DNA of 64,000 nt from Parvibaculum sp963975745. GTDB taxonomy: Bacteria; Pseudomonadota; Alphaproteobacteria; Parvibaculales; Parvibaculaceae. The stretch spans positions 62,001 to 126,000 of the forward strand of contig NZ_CAXBIB010000008.1 in assembly GCF_963975745.1 (NCBI RefSeq), read 5' to 3'. The notes beneath the pieces are model-generated. The model ran no database searches. It was not told the origin of the DNA and saw only the letters and a list, made by a program, of their open reading frames with translations. Shown here piece by piece: positions 52,930-62,271 of this stretch. The translations under genes and the position numbers were made by a program. Numbering within the stretch: the stretch's first letter is position 1; the number at the start of each line of letters is the position of its first letter.

Positions 52930-55866
52930 ATGGACGATCTCCTTCAAGAGTTTCTCGCCGAGGCACGCGAGTCGCTCGACATACTGGATAGCGAACTGGT
53001 GGAACTCGAGCAGCGGCCGGAGGATCCGGCGCTCCTCGGCAGCATTTTCCGCATCATGCACACCATCAAGGGGACGTGCGGCTTTCTCGGCCTGTCGCGC
53101 CTCGAAACGGTTGCCCATGCCGCCGAAGACGTCCTGGGGCGCGTGCGAGACGGTGGTCTTCAGGTGTCTCCCGAGGCCGTCTCCCTGGTTCTCGCCGCCC
53201 TCGACCGGATCAAGGAACTTGTGGCCGCGCTCAGCGCCAGCGGCAGCGAGCCGGCCGGCAGCGACGATGAACTGACCGACGCGCTGCGGCGGCTTGCGGC
53301 GGGCGAAGCCGTGACCGAAACATCCAAGGCGAACAGTTCCCCTGAATCCGCCAAACCCGGCACGCTCTACGATCGGGCTGGCGGCGCCTCAGGCATCGAT
53401 ACTGCCTGCGAACTGGCCTGCATGGCGTTTCTCGAGCAATCCGCGGAACGCGAGGCGCTTGAGCCCGACATGCTGAAGCTCCAATTCGCACTCGCAGGCG
53501 GCCTGACGGCCGCCCTGCAGAAGACGCCTGGAATCGACATCGTCGATGTTCTGACGTGTCTTGCGGACAATGGCTGGACAGAGACCGATCTTGCCACCTT
53601 GCGCAACGAAATTGGCAAGGCATTTGTTTCTCTTGATGTCGACGCCGACGATGTTGCAGCACTGCTGCGCCACTTGACGCGCGAAGAGCCGCAAGCGGTC
53701 ACAGAACCAGCCGCGGCAGAAAAACCAAATCCGCCCAGGGCGGCCGAAGCGAATCCCGTTCCGACGGAGCGTCGCGATGCCGCGGCAGCCGGCCCGGCCG
53801 AAACGTTGCGCGTCAACATCAATGTGCTCGAAGATCTGATGACCATGGTCAGCGAGCTGGTACTGACGCGGAACCAGCTTCTTCAGATTCTGCGCGGCTA
53901 TAGCGAAAGCCCTTTCGGTGCCCCGTTGCAGAGGCTGAACCAGATCACGACCGAGCTGCAGGAAAACGTCATGATGACGCGGATGCAGCCGATCGGAAAT
54001 GCCTGGGGCAAGCTTCCGCGGCTGGTTCGGGATCTGACGCAGGAGCTCGACAAGAAGATCGAATTGGTGATGACAGGCGCCGACACCGAGCTTGATCGCC
54101 AGATTCTCGAATCAATTCGCGATCCGCTGACCCATATGGTCCGGAACTCCGCCGATCACGGTATCGAAACCGTCGGCGAACGGCTTGCAGCCGGCAAACC
54201 GGAACACGGAACAATCGAACTCTCGGCACGCCACGAAGGCGGGCATATCATCGTCCAGGTGTCGGACAATGGACGAGGCCTGCCGACGGCACGCATCCGG
54301 GAAAAGGCGATCGCGAACGGTCTGACGACGGAGACGCAGCTCGAGTCCATGACCGAGCAGCAGATCCAGCAGTTCATCTTCCGGCCCGGCTTCTCCACGG
54401 CCGCTTCGGTTACCAGCGTTTCAGGCCGTGGCGTCGGCATGGATGTGGTTCGGAGCAATATCGAGAAGATCGGCGGCATCATCGAGTTTCAGTCGACGGA
54501 AGGCGTCGGTTCGCGCTTTACCATCAAGATTCCGCTGACGCTGGCAATCGTCTCGGCAATCATCGTCGAATGTGCCGGCGAGCGATTTGCCATGCCGCAA
54601 AACAGCGTCGTCGAGCTCGTGCGCATCAGTCACACATCGGAGAAAGGCCTCGAGCAGATCAATGGTCGTCCGGTCTACCGGTTGCGCGACCGGCTTCTGC
54701 CGCTCGTTTCGCTGGCCGAGATTCTCGATCTGCCGCGACCGGCGCCGGACACCAGAGACGATGACGATGCCGCGGAAAGCACATATGTCGTTGTTTCGCA
54801 GGTAGGTGCATTCGTTTTCGGTATCATCGTGGACAAGGTCTTCGATACCGAAGAAATCGTCGTCAAGCCCGTCTCGCGCACCATCCGCCATATTTCCAGC
54901 TTCTCCGGCACCACGATACTGGGCGACGGGCAAGTCATCATGATTCTCGATCCGAACGGTCTTGCTTCCGCCGTATCCGCCGTTCCTCATGTCGAAACCA
55001 CGCAGTCGAAGACGGGCGATCACGGCACGCACAGCCGCGATCTTGTCTCAATGCTTGTCTTCCAGGCCGACGACGGCGGCCCCAAGGCCGTTCCATTGTC
55101 GCTCGTGGCTCGGCTTGAGGAGGCCGACTTGTCGGCCGCCGAACAGGCTGGCGCGAGAACGGTATTGCAATATCGCGGCGGACTGATGCCGTTGATCGGG
55201 CTCGATGGACAACCCGCCGCACGAGCGGGCAAGCATCCGATACTGGTATTTGTCGATGGATCACGGATGCTCGGCCTGGTTGTCGACCGCGTCATCGATA
55301 TCATCGAAGCGCCTCTCGACCTCCAGCTCACGGGTGGGAGTCGTGCCGGTATTCTCGGCAGCGCCGTCATCGCCAATGTGACGACCGATGTCATCGATAC
55401 GGTTCACTATCTTCGCCAAAGCGATGCCGACTGGTTCGATGTCAAGACCGACAAGGCCTTCGGCGAAGACGAAAACCGGAATGTGCTTCTTGTCGAGGAC
55501 AGCGCCTTTTTCCGCAACCTGCTGATGCCGATGCTGACCCTGGCCGGCTATCACGTGACAGTGGCCGAACATGGCGAGGCTGCGCTCGAGGTCTGCAAGA
55601 ACAACACGCATTTCGACATCATCGTGTCCGATATCGAAATGCCGGGTCTGTCGGGCTTCGATCTTGCGCGCTTGCTGAAGAACGACGCGCACATGAAGCA
55701 AGTGCCGATCATTGCGCTTTCATCCCACGCCAATCCGAAAGACATCGAGCGCGGCATGAGCGCGGGCTTCACCGACTACGTAACCAAACTCGACCCCAAG
55801 GCGCTGCTGGGGGCGCTCTCCCGCGTTCTCTCAGCCGATGAGTCCGGGAAGGATATTGCAGCATGA
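52930..55866 (+). CDS. cheA: chemotaxis histidine kinase CheA with C-terminal receiver domain
   Basis: 978 residues. P1 HPt domain with H44 (RIMHTIKGTCGFLG), a variable linker/P2 region (about 110-290), P3 dimerisation helices (ETLRVNINVLEDLMTMVSELVLTRNQLL), P4 ATPase (DPLTHMVRNSADHGIE, SDNGRGL), P5 CheW-like domain (LAIVSAIIVECAGERFAMPQ), a second degenerate CheW-like segment (about 700-830), and a C-terminal REC domain with D901 (IIVSDIEMPGLSG). It phosphorylates CheY and CheB; the fused REC may act as a phosphate sink. Start ATG 52930 gives the normal HPt N-terminus. Confidence 0.95.
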   Translation: MDDLLQEFLAEARESLDILDSELVELEQRPEDPALLGSIFRIMHTIKGTCGFLGLSRLETVAHAAEDVLGRVRDGGLQVSPEAVSLVLAALDRIKELVAALSASGSEPAGSDDELTDALRRLAAGEAVTETSKANSSPESAKPGTLYDRAGGASGIDTACELACMAFLEQSAEREALEPDMLKLQFALAGGLTAALQKTPGIDIVDVLTCLADNGWTETDLATLRNEIGKAFVSLDVDADDVAALLRHLTREEPQAVTEPAAAEKPNPPRAAEANPVPTERRDAAAAGPAETLRVNINVLEDLMTMVSELVLTRNQLLQILRGYSESPFGAPLQRLNQITTELQENVMMTRMQPIGNAWGKLPRLVRDLTQELDKKIELVMTGADTELDRQILESIRDPLTHMVRNSADHGIETVGERLAAGKPEHGTIELSARHEGGHIIVQVSDNGRGLPTARIREKAIANGLTTETQLESMTEQQIQQFIFRPGFSTAASVTSVSGRGVGMDVVRSNIEKIGGIIEFQSTEGVGSRFTIKIPLTLAIVSAIIVECAGERFAMPQNSVVELVRISHTSEKGLEQINGRPVYRLRDRLLPLVSLAEILDLPRPAPDTRDDDDAAESTYVVVSQVGAFVFGIIVDKVFDTEEIVVKPVSRTIRHISSFSGTTILGDGQVIMILDPNGLASAVSAVPHVETTQSKTGDHGTHSRDLVSMLVFQADDGGPKAVPLSLVARLEEADLSAAEQAGARTVLQYRGGLMPLIGLDGQPAARAGKHPILVFVDGSRMLGLVVDRVIDIIEAPLDLQLTGGSRAGILGSAVIANVTTDVIDTVHYLRQSDADWFDVKTDKAFGEDENRNVLLVEDSAFFRNLLMPMLTLAGYHVTVAEHGEAALEVCKNNTHFDIIVSDIEMPGLSGFDLARLLKNDAHMKQVPIIALSSHANPKDIERGMSAGFTDYVTKLDPKALLGALSRVLSADESGKDIAA

Positions 55867-56357
55867 GAAACATGGTCGACGACAAGACGTCCCGCAGCTC
55901 ATCCGACGCCGCCGGGGGCGGTGCCAGGGAAGACTACGTAACCATGAGCGTGGGTGGGCAGGCCTTCGGCATTCCCGTTCTCAGCGTTCGCGACGTTCTC
56001 GGGCCGCAGAACATCACCCGGGTGCCGCTTGCGCCGGGTGAAGTTGCAGGTTCACTCAATCTGCGCGGCCGAATTGTAACGGCGATCAACATGAGAAAAC
56101 GTCTCGGGCTGCCCGCCGACGATTTCGTTGCCAACGCTATGGCTGTTGTGGTCGAGCACGACGACGAACCCTTCAGCCTGCTTGTCGATGAAGTCGGCGA
56201 GGTGCTGAGCCTGCCAGCGTCACGACGCGAATCGGTGCCGGCAACGCTGGACGCGCGATGGCGTGAAGTGGCACAGGGCATCTATCGTCTCGACGAACGC
56301 CTTCTGATCGTACTGAGCGTTGCCGATGTGCTGGGCTCCATTCGCGCCGACGCATAG
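55863..56357 (+). CDS. cheW: chemotaxis coupling protein CheW
   Basis: 164 residues forming one CheW domain after a Ser/Gly-rich N-terminus: YVTMSVGGQAFGIPVLSVRDVLGPQNITRVPLAPGEVAGSLNLRGRIVTAINMRKRLGLP. It scaffolds receptors to CheA. Its ATG overlaps the cheA stop (ATGA), so the two are translationally coupled and made in balanced amounts. Confidence 0.95.
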   Translation: MRNMVDDKTSRSSSDAAGGGAREDYVTMSVGGQAFGIPVLSVRDVLGPQNITRVPLAPGEVAGSLNLRGRIVTAINMRKRLGLPADDFVANAMAVVVEHDDEPFSLLVDEVGEVLSLPASRRESVPATLDARWREVAQGIYRLDERLLIVLSVADVLGSIRADA

Positions 56358-56394
56358 TCGAAGAGACATACAATCCGTTCAAGGGAGAAACACG

Positions 56395-56781
56395 ATGGCG
56401 GTCGACCTGAAAATGCCGGTCCTGATTGTGGATGACTATCGCACCATGTTGCGGATCGTACGCAACCTGCTCAACAAGATCGGGTTTTCCGATATTGATG
56501 AGGCGACCGACGGCAAGGAAGCGCTGGAGAAACTGCGCAAACGGACCTATGGGCTGGTCATTTCGGACTGGAACATGCAGCCGATGACCGGATACGAACT
56601 TCTGAAGGAGGTGCGTGGCGATGCAAGCCTTTCCTCATTGCCATTCGTCATGGTGACCGCAGAGTCGAAGGCGGAGAACGTCATTGCAGCACGTCAGGCC
56701 GGCGTGAACAACTACATCATCAAGCCCTTCAGCGCCGAAGTCCTCAAGGCCAAACTCAAGACTGTCCTCGGAGATTTTTGA
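56395..56781 (+). CDS. cheY: chemotaxis response regulator CheY
   Basis: 128-residue single receiver domain. The acidic pair D13/D14 (VLIVDDYRTM), phospho-acceptor D58 (VISDWNMQPMTG), switch Thr (VMVTAE) and Lys in YIIKPF are all present. It is strongly CheY-like, including NKIGFSDIDEATDG. Phosphorylated CheY binds the flagellar motor switch. The stop shares one base with the cheZ start. Confidence 0.95.
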   Translation: MAVDLKMPVLIVDDYRTMLRIVRNLLNKIGFSDIDEATDGKEALEKLRKRTYGLVISDWNMQPMTGYELLKEVRGDASLSSLPFVMVTAESKAENVIAARQAGVNNYIIKPFSAEVLKAKLKTVLGDF

Positions 56782-57296
56782 TGATGGACGCGAAGAATCA
56801 CGGTCTCGTCGAGCGCCTGACAGAAGAATGTCTCAACTTGTACAACGCTGTTTTCCGTCGAAGTCAGCAGTTGCAACCCCTTCTGGATTCGTCATTCCGG
56901 ACAGGCGCGTTGAAACGCGCGATCGATGAGCAGCGCACAGCCAGAAACGAGATGGAGGCTGCGGTCGATCGAATCCTGAGTGCCGCCGAGAACATGATGG
57001 CAATCGATTTTTCCGACCCAGACGCGGCCGCGACAGAGATGGCGAACTGTTGCGGTGAAATCATGGAGGCCTGCAGTTTTCAGGATATCACCGGGCAGCG
57101 CCTTTCCCAGACGATCGAAACGCTGTGTGTCGTTGACAAGAGCCTCGATGCACTTGCGACCGACCATATGTCGGAAGGCGATGCCGGCGTGGCAATGTCG
57201 GACGAAGCGTCTCTGCTCAACGGCCCGGCATTGCCCGGCAACGGCCTCGGCCAGGACTCGGTGGACGCGCTTCTCGCATCCGGAAAAAAATCATAA
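56781..57296 (+). CDS. cheZ: CheZ-type CheY-P phosphatase
   Basis: 171 residues, mainly helical. EIMEACSFQDITGQRLSQTIETL contains the CheZ active-site pattern with the catalytic Gln (FQDITGQ). The C-terminal peptide QDSVDALLASGKKS resembles the CheY-binding tail of CheZ, which in E. coli ends in VDDLLDSLGF. It removes phosphate from CheY. I start at the ATG at 56781, where GGAG is seven bases upstream; a TTG just before it is an alternative. Confidence 0.85.
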   Translation: MMDAKNHGLVERLTEECLNLYNAVFRRSQQLQPLLDSSFRTGALKRAIDEQRTARNEMEAAVDRILSAAENMMAIDFSDPDAAATEMANCCGEIMEACSFQDITGQRLSQTIETLCVVDKSLDALATDHMSEGDAGVAMSDEASLLNGPALPGNGLGQDSVDALLASGKKS

Positions 57297-57319
57297 TCAA
57301 AAATCAGCTGGGGGGGCAC

Positions 57320-58447
57320 ATGACCATCGATACTTTGACGGATGCTTCGGTGGATAGCAGACCATGCCGTGTAATGGTTGTCGACGATTCCGCCGTTGCC
57401 CGCGGTATCGTCACACGGACGCTGGAGCAGGAGTCCGGCATCAAGGTCGTGGCATCGGCGCCAAATGGCGTGATGGCGCTGAAAGCGATGATGAACCATG
57501 AGATCGACGTCGTGGTGCTCGACATCGAAATGCCCGAGCTTGATGGCATGGCGGCGCTGCCGAAACTTCTGGCCGTCGATCCGGACGTGAAGATCATCAT
57601 GGCATCGGCTGCCAGCCATCGCGACGCCGACATCGCCATGAAGGCCATGGCGATCGGCGCCGTCGATTTTGTCCAGAAGCCGACTGCCGGTCTCGGCGGT
57701 GCCGAGAGCTTCAGGAGCGAGCTCGTCGCAAAGGTCAAACTTCATGCCGCCCGGCGTGCATCGGCAGGGGCAGGGTCCGGCACCAGAGTTCTTCCGTCAC
57801 CCAAGGTCGCAAAGCCCATCGCCCCTCAGCGGACGGCAGGGAGCAGAAGCCGCAAGATCGAGCGGCCGGACATCATCGCAATCGGTTCCTCGACGGGCGG
57901 TCCCCAGGCTCTTGCGGAGGTTCTCAAGAACCTTGCCCCCTCTGTTCATCAGCCCATTCTTGTGACCCAGCACATGCCGGCAAGCTTCACGGCGCTGCTC
58001 GCAGAGCACATGTCGCGCTACTCGGGCCGGCCCGCCAGCGAGGCATGCGACGGCGACGTGTTGAGACCGGACCATATCTATATCGCCCCCGGCGGAAAGC
58101 ACCTCTTGATCGAGTCGCGCGCGGCAGGCGGCGCCATCATTCGTCTTGACGACGGACCTCCGGAGAACTCCTGCAAGCCCGCTGTCGATCCAATGCTGCG
58201 CAGCCTTGCGCGGATATACAAGAACCGGCTTCTTGCCGTGATCCTCACCGGAATGGGTTGCGACGGCCTCAGGGGGTGCGAAGAGGTGGTTAGTGAGGGC
58301 GGAAATGTTCTGGCGCAGGATCAGGAATCCAGCGTCGTGTGGGGAATGCCCGGCGCGGTCGCGCAGGCCGGATTTTGCAGCGAAATTCTGCCGCTGACTG
58401 AAATCGGTCCTGCCATCGTGCGTATCGCCGGAGGAGTAGGGAAATGA
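57320..58447 (+). CDS. cheB: chemotaxis methylesterase/glutamine deamidase CheB
   Basis: 375 residues. Receiver domain (about 15-135) with D68 (VVVLDIEMPELDG), a linker, then the methylesterase domain with Ser in GSSTGGPQAL, His in VTQHMPASF and Asp in LTGMGCDGLRG. It demethylates receptors for adaptation, activated by CheA. The stop overlaps the cheR start (ATGA). Confidence 0.96.
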   Translation: MTIDTLTDASVDSRPCRVMVVDDSAVARGIVTRTLEQESGIKVVASAPNGVMALKAMMNHEIDVVVLDIEMPELDGMAALPKLLAVDPDVKIIMASAASHRDADIAMKAMAIGAVDFVQKPTAGLGGAESFRSELVAKVKLHAARRASAGAGSGTRVLPSPKVAKPIAPQRTAGSRSRKIERPDIIAIGSSTGGPQALAEVLKNLAPSVHQPILVTQHMPASFTALLAEHMSRYSGRPASEACDGDVLRPDHIYIAPGGKHLLIESRAAGGAIIRLDDGPPENSCKPAVDPMLRSLARIYKNRLLAVILTGMGCDGLRGCEEVVSEGGNVLAQDQESSVVWGMPGAVAQAGFCSEILPLTEIGPAIVRIAGGVGK

Positions 58448-59259
58448 ATAGCTCCGAGTTCGAATATCTGAAACAGATGCTCTATGAGCGCTCGGGACTC
58501 GTTGTCACGCCGGAGAAAGGCTACCTCATCGAGAGCCGACTCATGCCGATCGCGCGGCGGCGCGGCATCGAGAATGTTGGTACACTCATCGAGGAGCTCA
58601 GGCGCACCCGGGACGAGAACACGCTGGTGCAGATCGTCGACGCAATGACGACCAACGAAACGCTGTTCTTTCGGGACGGATGGCCGTTCGAGCGCTTCCG
58701 GTCAAACCTGCTGCCGGAAATCATGGAGAAGACAAAGGCATCGCGGCGCATTCGTATCTGGAGTGCGGCATGCTCCAGCGGGCAGGAGCCCTATTCGCTC
58801 GCCATGACCATGGCCGAGATGGACCCAGCGCTCACCGGTTGGCAGATCGAGATTGTCGCGACCGACATCTCCGACGCGATGCTGGCGCGGGCGCAGGCCG
58901 GACGCTATTCGGTTTTCGAGGTTTCGCGCGGCCTCCCGGAACCGATGCTGCAGAAATATTTCGAGCCCGAGAAAGACGGATGGCGGGTCAAGGATCGTCT
59001 TCGCAGCATGATCAGCTTCCGCCGGTACAATCTGCTAGATGACGCACATGCGCACGGACTGGGCCCATTCGACATCATCTTTTGCCGGAATGTTCTCATC
59101 TACTTCGACGAAGCGACGCGCCGGCGCGTCTTTTCAGACCTCGCGAAGGTGATGCGCCCATGGGGCTATCTCTGTCTTGGCGGCGCTGAGACCGTTGTCG
59201 GCATCTCGGACGCATTTCGTGTGCTGCCGGGCGAACGGGGTTTGTTCGGCCTGTCCTGA
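58444..59259 (+). CDS. cheR: chemotaxis receptor methyltransferase CheR
   Basis: 271 residues. An N-terminal helical domain (EFEYLKQMLYERSGLVVTPEKGYLIESRL) precedes the SAM-dependent methyltransferase domain with IWSAACSSGQEPYSLAM (SAM motif I), IEIVATDISDAMLARAQAGRYS and FDIIFCRNVLIYFDEATRR. It methylates receptor glutamates using SAM. It is the last gene of the che cluster; its C-terminus is complete. Confidence 0.96.
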   Translation: MNSSEFEYLKQMLYERSGLVVTPEKGYLIESRLMPIARRRGIENVGTLIEELRRTRDENTLVQIVDAMTTNETLFFRDGWPFERFRSNLLPEIMEKTKASRRIRIWSAACSSGQEPYSLAMTMAEMDPALTGWQIEIVATDISDAMLARAQAGRYSVFEVSRGLPEPMLQKYFEPEKDGWRVKDRLRSMISFRRYNLLDDAHAHGLGPFDIIFCRNVLIYFDEATRRRVFSDLAKVMRPWGYLCLGGAETVVGISDAFRVLPGERGLFGLS

Positions 59260-59315
59260 AAACAAGAGTTCTCGTTCATAACCGAACGACGCCCTGAGAC
59301 CGGTATGGGGAGGAT

Positions 59316-59391
<76 letters not shown>

Positions 59392-59521
59392 GCCCTGGTC
59401 CGGCGCGGTATGGGTGCACGCGCCAGCGGTGGCGGAACTTAGGGCCGCTCCTCCCCGCAATCAAGAAAAACTTGATGGCGCAATGAGTGCAACCCCGTCT
59501 TCGTTCCGCCTTTCGGTCAAT

Positions 59522-59902
59522 TCAGTCGTCGTCGCCCTTGCCGCCACGAACGATGCCGCTGACGTCGTCATCCTCGTCCTCGTCGTCCGGCAGGAAGGCG
59601 TCGTCGGCGTCGTCATCATCGACCTCAACGTCGACGTCGACGTCAATATCATCGTCATCTGCGGCCAGCTCATCATCGCGCATCGCATCGAGCGAGACGG
59701 TGTCGTCGTCCTCGGCCACGACACGCTTCAACGGCTTCTCCTTCGGCTTCTCAACCGGCTTGGCGCGTTTGGCCTTGGCGCCGGTGTCCGGCACATATTC
59801 GTGCTTGCACTTGGGACACACGACCGGATTCTTGTTCAGGTCGTAGAATTTTGCGCCGCAGCTCGGGCACTCGCGTTTGGTTCCCAACTCCGGTTTCGAC
59901 AA
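59522..59902 (-). CDS. TIGR02300 family zinc-ribbon/acidic-tail protein
   Basis: 126 residues. The N-terminus has a zinc ribbon CPSCGAKFYDLNKNPVVCPKCKHEY containing the FYDLN motif that names the family. A Lys/Pro-rich linker and an extremely acidic Asp-rich tail (about residues 70-126) follow. Function is unknown. The location next to aroA is typical of alphaproteobacteria. A small ATCAAG-A5-CTTGAT hairpin lies downstream (59460-59476) but has no T-tract on this strand. Confidence 0.88.
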   Translation of the reverse strand: MSKPELGTKRECPSCGAKFYDLNKNPVVCPKCKHEYVPDTGAKAKRAKPVEKPKEKPLKRVVAEDDDTVSLDAMRDDELAADDDDIDVDVDVEVDDDDADDAFLPDDEDEDDDVSGIVRGGKGDDD

Positions 59903-60109
59903 GCTCGCACTCCCCCGCGTCTATCCGCGTTTTGCGCGCCCACGGTCATCGCGGCACGCGGCATATGGCCTTGAAGGATTTTCCCATTGCCACGTTAAGT
60001 TGCTCCTGTCAAAACCTATTCGCGCCGTGCCCGCTCGCAACCGCCCTGCCGGACGCGGGCCGGGGCGCCCCCCTTGGCGCCTCCCGGCAACACCAGTATC
60101 GGAAGCGCC

Positions 60110-61456
60110 TTGGCCCATTCTCTCGCCACCCCCCTCACAGCCGAGCCATCGGCCCGCCTTACCGGCACGATCGATGTGCCTGGCGACAAGTCGATTTCGC
60201 ATCGAGCGCTGATTTTCGGCGCCCTGGCCGTGGGCGAGACACGCATTACGGGGCTGCTGGAAGGCGCCGACGTTCTTGCGACCGCCGAAGCCATGCGCCG
60301 CCTCGGGGCCGATGTCGAACGCCACGGGGTTGGAACGTGGTCAGTCCATGGCGTCGGGGTGGGGGGCCTCAATGAGCCCGATCAGCCGCTCGATTTCGGC
60401 AATTCCGGTACGGGCGCTCGTCTGGTCATGGGCCTGGTTGCCGGGCACCCGATCACCGCCACTTTCATCGGTGACGCATCATTGTCGCGCCGTCCGATGA
60501 GCCGTGTGATTGCACCTCTGAGCGACATGGGTGCCACCTTTCATACGCGCGATGGTGGCCGGTTGCCGCTGACGCTGATCGGTGCGCGGCGCGCCATGCC
60601 CATCGCCTATCCATTGCCTGTCGCCTCGGCCCAGGTCAAATCCGCCGTGCTGCTGGCCGGACTCAATGCTCCCGGCCAGACGACCGTCATCGAGGCGACG
60701 CCGACACGCGACCACACCGAACGGATGCTCAGGGCCTTCGGTGCCGAGATTCAGGTGGAAGCCGGCCCGCGCGGTCTTCTCGCCATTCGACTGACCGGCG
60801 AGCCCGAACTGCGCCCCTGCCCGATCACGGTACCCGGCGACCCCTCATCGGCCGCATTTCCAGTCGTGGCGGCGTTGCTGACGCCCGGCTCGGAAATTGT
60901 CGTCCGGGGCATCATGCTCAATCCGCATCGGTCCGGCCTCTATACGACCCTGATGGAAATGGGGGGAGATATCGAGGTGATGAACCAGCGCGAGCAAGGC
61001 GGCGAACCGGTCGCTGATCTCCGCGTACGATCAAGCCGCCTGCGAGGCGTCGAAGTGCCGCCCGACCGGGCCGCATCGATGATCGACGAGTATCCGGTGC
61101 TGGCCATTGCGGCCGCATTCGCCGATGGTGAAACAAGAATGCTCGGCATTCAGGAACTGCGCGTCAAGGAAAGCGACCGCATTGCCGCCACGGCCTCGGG
61201 CCTGCGCGCCAATGGCATCAAGGTCCGCGAGACCGAGGATGGAATGATTGTCGAGGGCCGCAGTGGCGAGGTCGCTGGCGCCGGCCATGTCGCGACCCAT
61301 ATGGATCACCGCATCGCCATGTCTTTCCTGGTTATGGGCCTCGCAGCCCAGAAGCCCGTTACCGTCGACGATGCCTCGATGATTGCAACAAGCTTTCCCG
61401 ATTTCCTGCCGTTGATGCAGGGACTCGGCGCGACCTTCAGCGGAGAGGGCCAGTGA
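60110..61456 (+). CDS. aroA: 3-phosphoshikimate 1-carboxyvinyltransferase (EPSP synthase, class II)
   Basis: 448-residue shikimate-pathway enzyme joining PEP and shikimate-3-phosphate. It is of the CP4-like class II: VPGDKSISHRALIFGALAVGETRITGLLEG, FIGDASLSRRPMSRVIAPL, and the HMDHRIAMSF and ELRVKESDR motifs. The glyphosate-critical position, Ala100 in CP4, is Gly here (GNSGTGAR). I place the start at the TTG at 60110: GGAAG lies four bases upstream, and the length before GTIDVPGDKS then equals that of CP4. Its stop overlaps the cmk start. Confidence 0.93.
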   Translation: MAHSLATPLTAEPSARLTGTIDVPGDKSISHRALIFGALAVGETRITGLLEGADVLATAEAMRRLGADVERHGVGTWSVHGVGVGGLNEPDQPLDFGNSGTGARLVMGLVAGHPITATFIGDASLSRRPMSRVIAPLSDMGATFHTRDGGRLPLTLIGARRAMPIAYPLPVASAQVKSAVLLAGLNAPGQTTVIEATPTRDHTERMLRAFGAEIQVEAGPRGLLAIRLTGEPELRPCPITVPGDPSSAAFPVVAALLTPGSEIVVRGIMLNPHRSGLYTTLMEMGGDIEVMNQREQGGEPVADLRVRSSRLRGVEVPPDRAASMIDEYPVLAIAAAFADGETRMLGIQELRVKESDRIAATASGLRANGIKVRETEDGMIVEGRSGEVAGAGHVATHMDHRIAMSFLVMGLAAQKPVTVDDASMIATSFPDFLPLMQGLGATFSGEGQ

Positions 61457-62076
61457 TCATCGCCGTCGACGGCCCCGCCGCGTCAGGAAAAGGTACGCTG
61501 GCCCGTGCCTTGGCGCGCCATTATGGCCTCGCCTATCTTGATACCGGCTCCCTCTATCGTGCAGTCGGTCAGGCAGTGCTCGCGGTCGGCGGCGATCCGA
61601 CACACGAGGGGGCCGCGCTGGCCGCAGCCAAGGCGCTGGATCCCACCCGGATCGACGAAAAGGTAATCCGTACCGCCGAGGCCGGGCACGCGGCCTCCCT
61701 GGTCGCCGCCATGCCAGCGGTTCGGGCTGCCATGCTCGACCTGCAGCGGCGGTTTGCAGCCCGGAAGCCGGGCGCCGTGCTCGATGGCCGAGACATCGGC
61801 ACGGTCGTCTGTCCACAGGCCGATGTGAAGCTTTTCGTCTCTGCCAGCCCCGAAATCCGGGCGCACCGGCGCTGGCTCGAACTCAACAGTTCGGGGGTCA
61901 GCCTTTCCGAGGCACAAGTGCTTGAAGATGTTAAGGAAAGAGACCGCCGCGATGCCGAGCGGGCGGCCAGCCCGATGCGGCCGGCATCCGACGCGCACTT
62001 GCTCGATACCTCCGATTTGAGTATAGAGGCCACATTCGACGCAGCCGTCGCGATCATTGACAAAGCAATGGGTTAA
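61453..62076 (+). CDS. cmk: cytidylate kinase
   Basis: 207-residue kinase phosphorylating CMP/dCMP with ATP. P-loop VDGPAASGKGTLARALA, YLDTGSLYRAVG, DGRDIGTVVCPQADVKLFVSAS (nucleotide-binding region), and the lid RRWLELNSSG with DVKERDRRDAERAASPM are typical. It starts with GTG at 61453, overlapping the aroA stop (GTGA). The aroA-cmk-rpsA order is widespread in proteobacteria. Confidence 0.96.
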   Translation: MIIAVDGPAASGKGTLARALARHYGLAYLDTGSLYRAVGQAVLAVGGDPTHEGAALAAAKALDPTRIDEKVIRTAEAGHAASLVAAMPAVRAAMLDLQRRFAARKPGAVLDGRDIGTVVCPQADVKLFVSASPEIRAHRRWLELNSSGVSLSEAQVLEDVKERDRRDAERAASPMRPASDAHLLDTSDLSIEATFDAAVAIIDKAMG

Positions 62077-62271
62077 GCGCGTTTTCGCCTCTGGCGCGGC
62101 GCCCTTTCTTCGCATTGATTTGACGCTTGATCACGCTGGCAGGGTCGTGTTTTTCAACCTCTAACCGACACCGCCCAGATCCACATGCTCCCGAGCGCTC
62201 CAAGACTTCGGGGGAAGACCCGCGGACCCAACCGCCGGCCGGAACAAAAGCATCGTCAGGAGACTTTCACA

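Noticed and set aside
59460..59476. ATCAAG-A5-CTTGAT as terminator for the TIGR02300 gene
   Set aside because: On the transcribed minus strand the hairpin is not followed by T residues, and the stem is only 6 bp.
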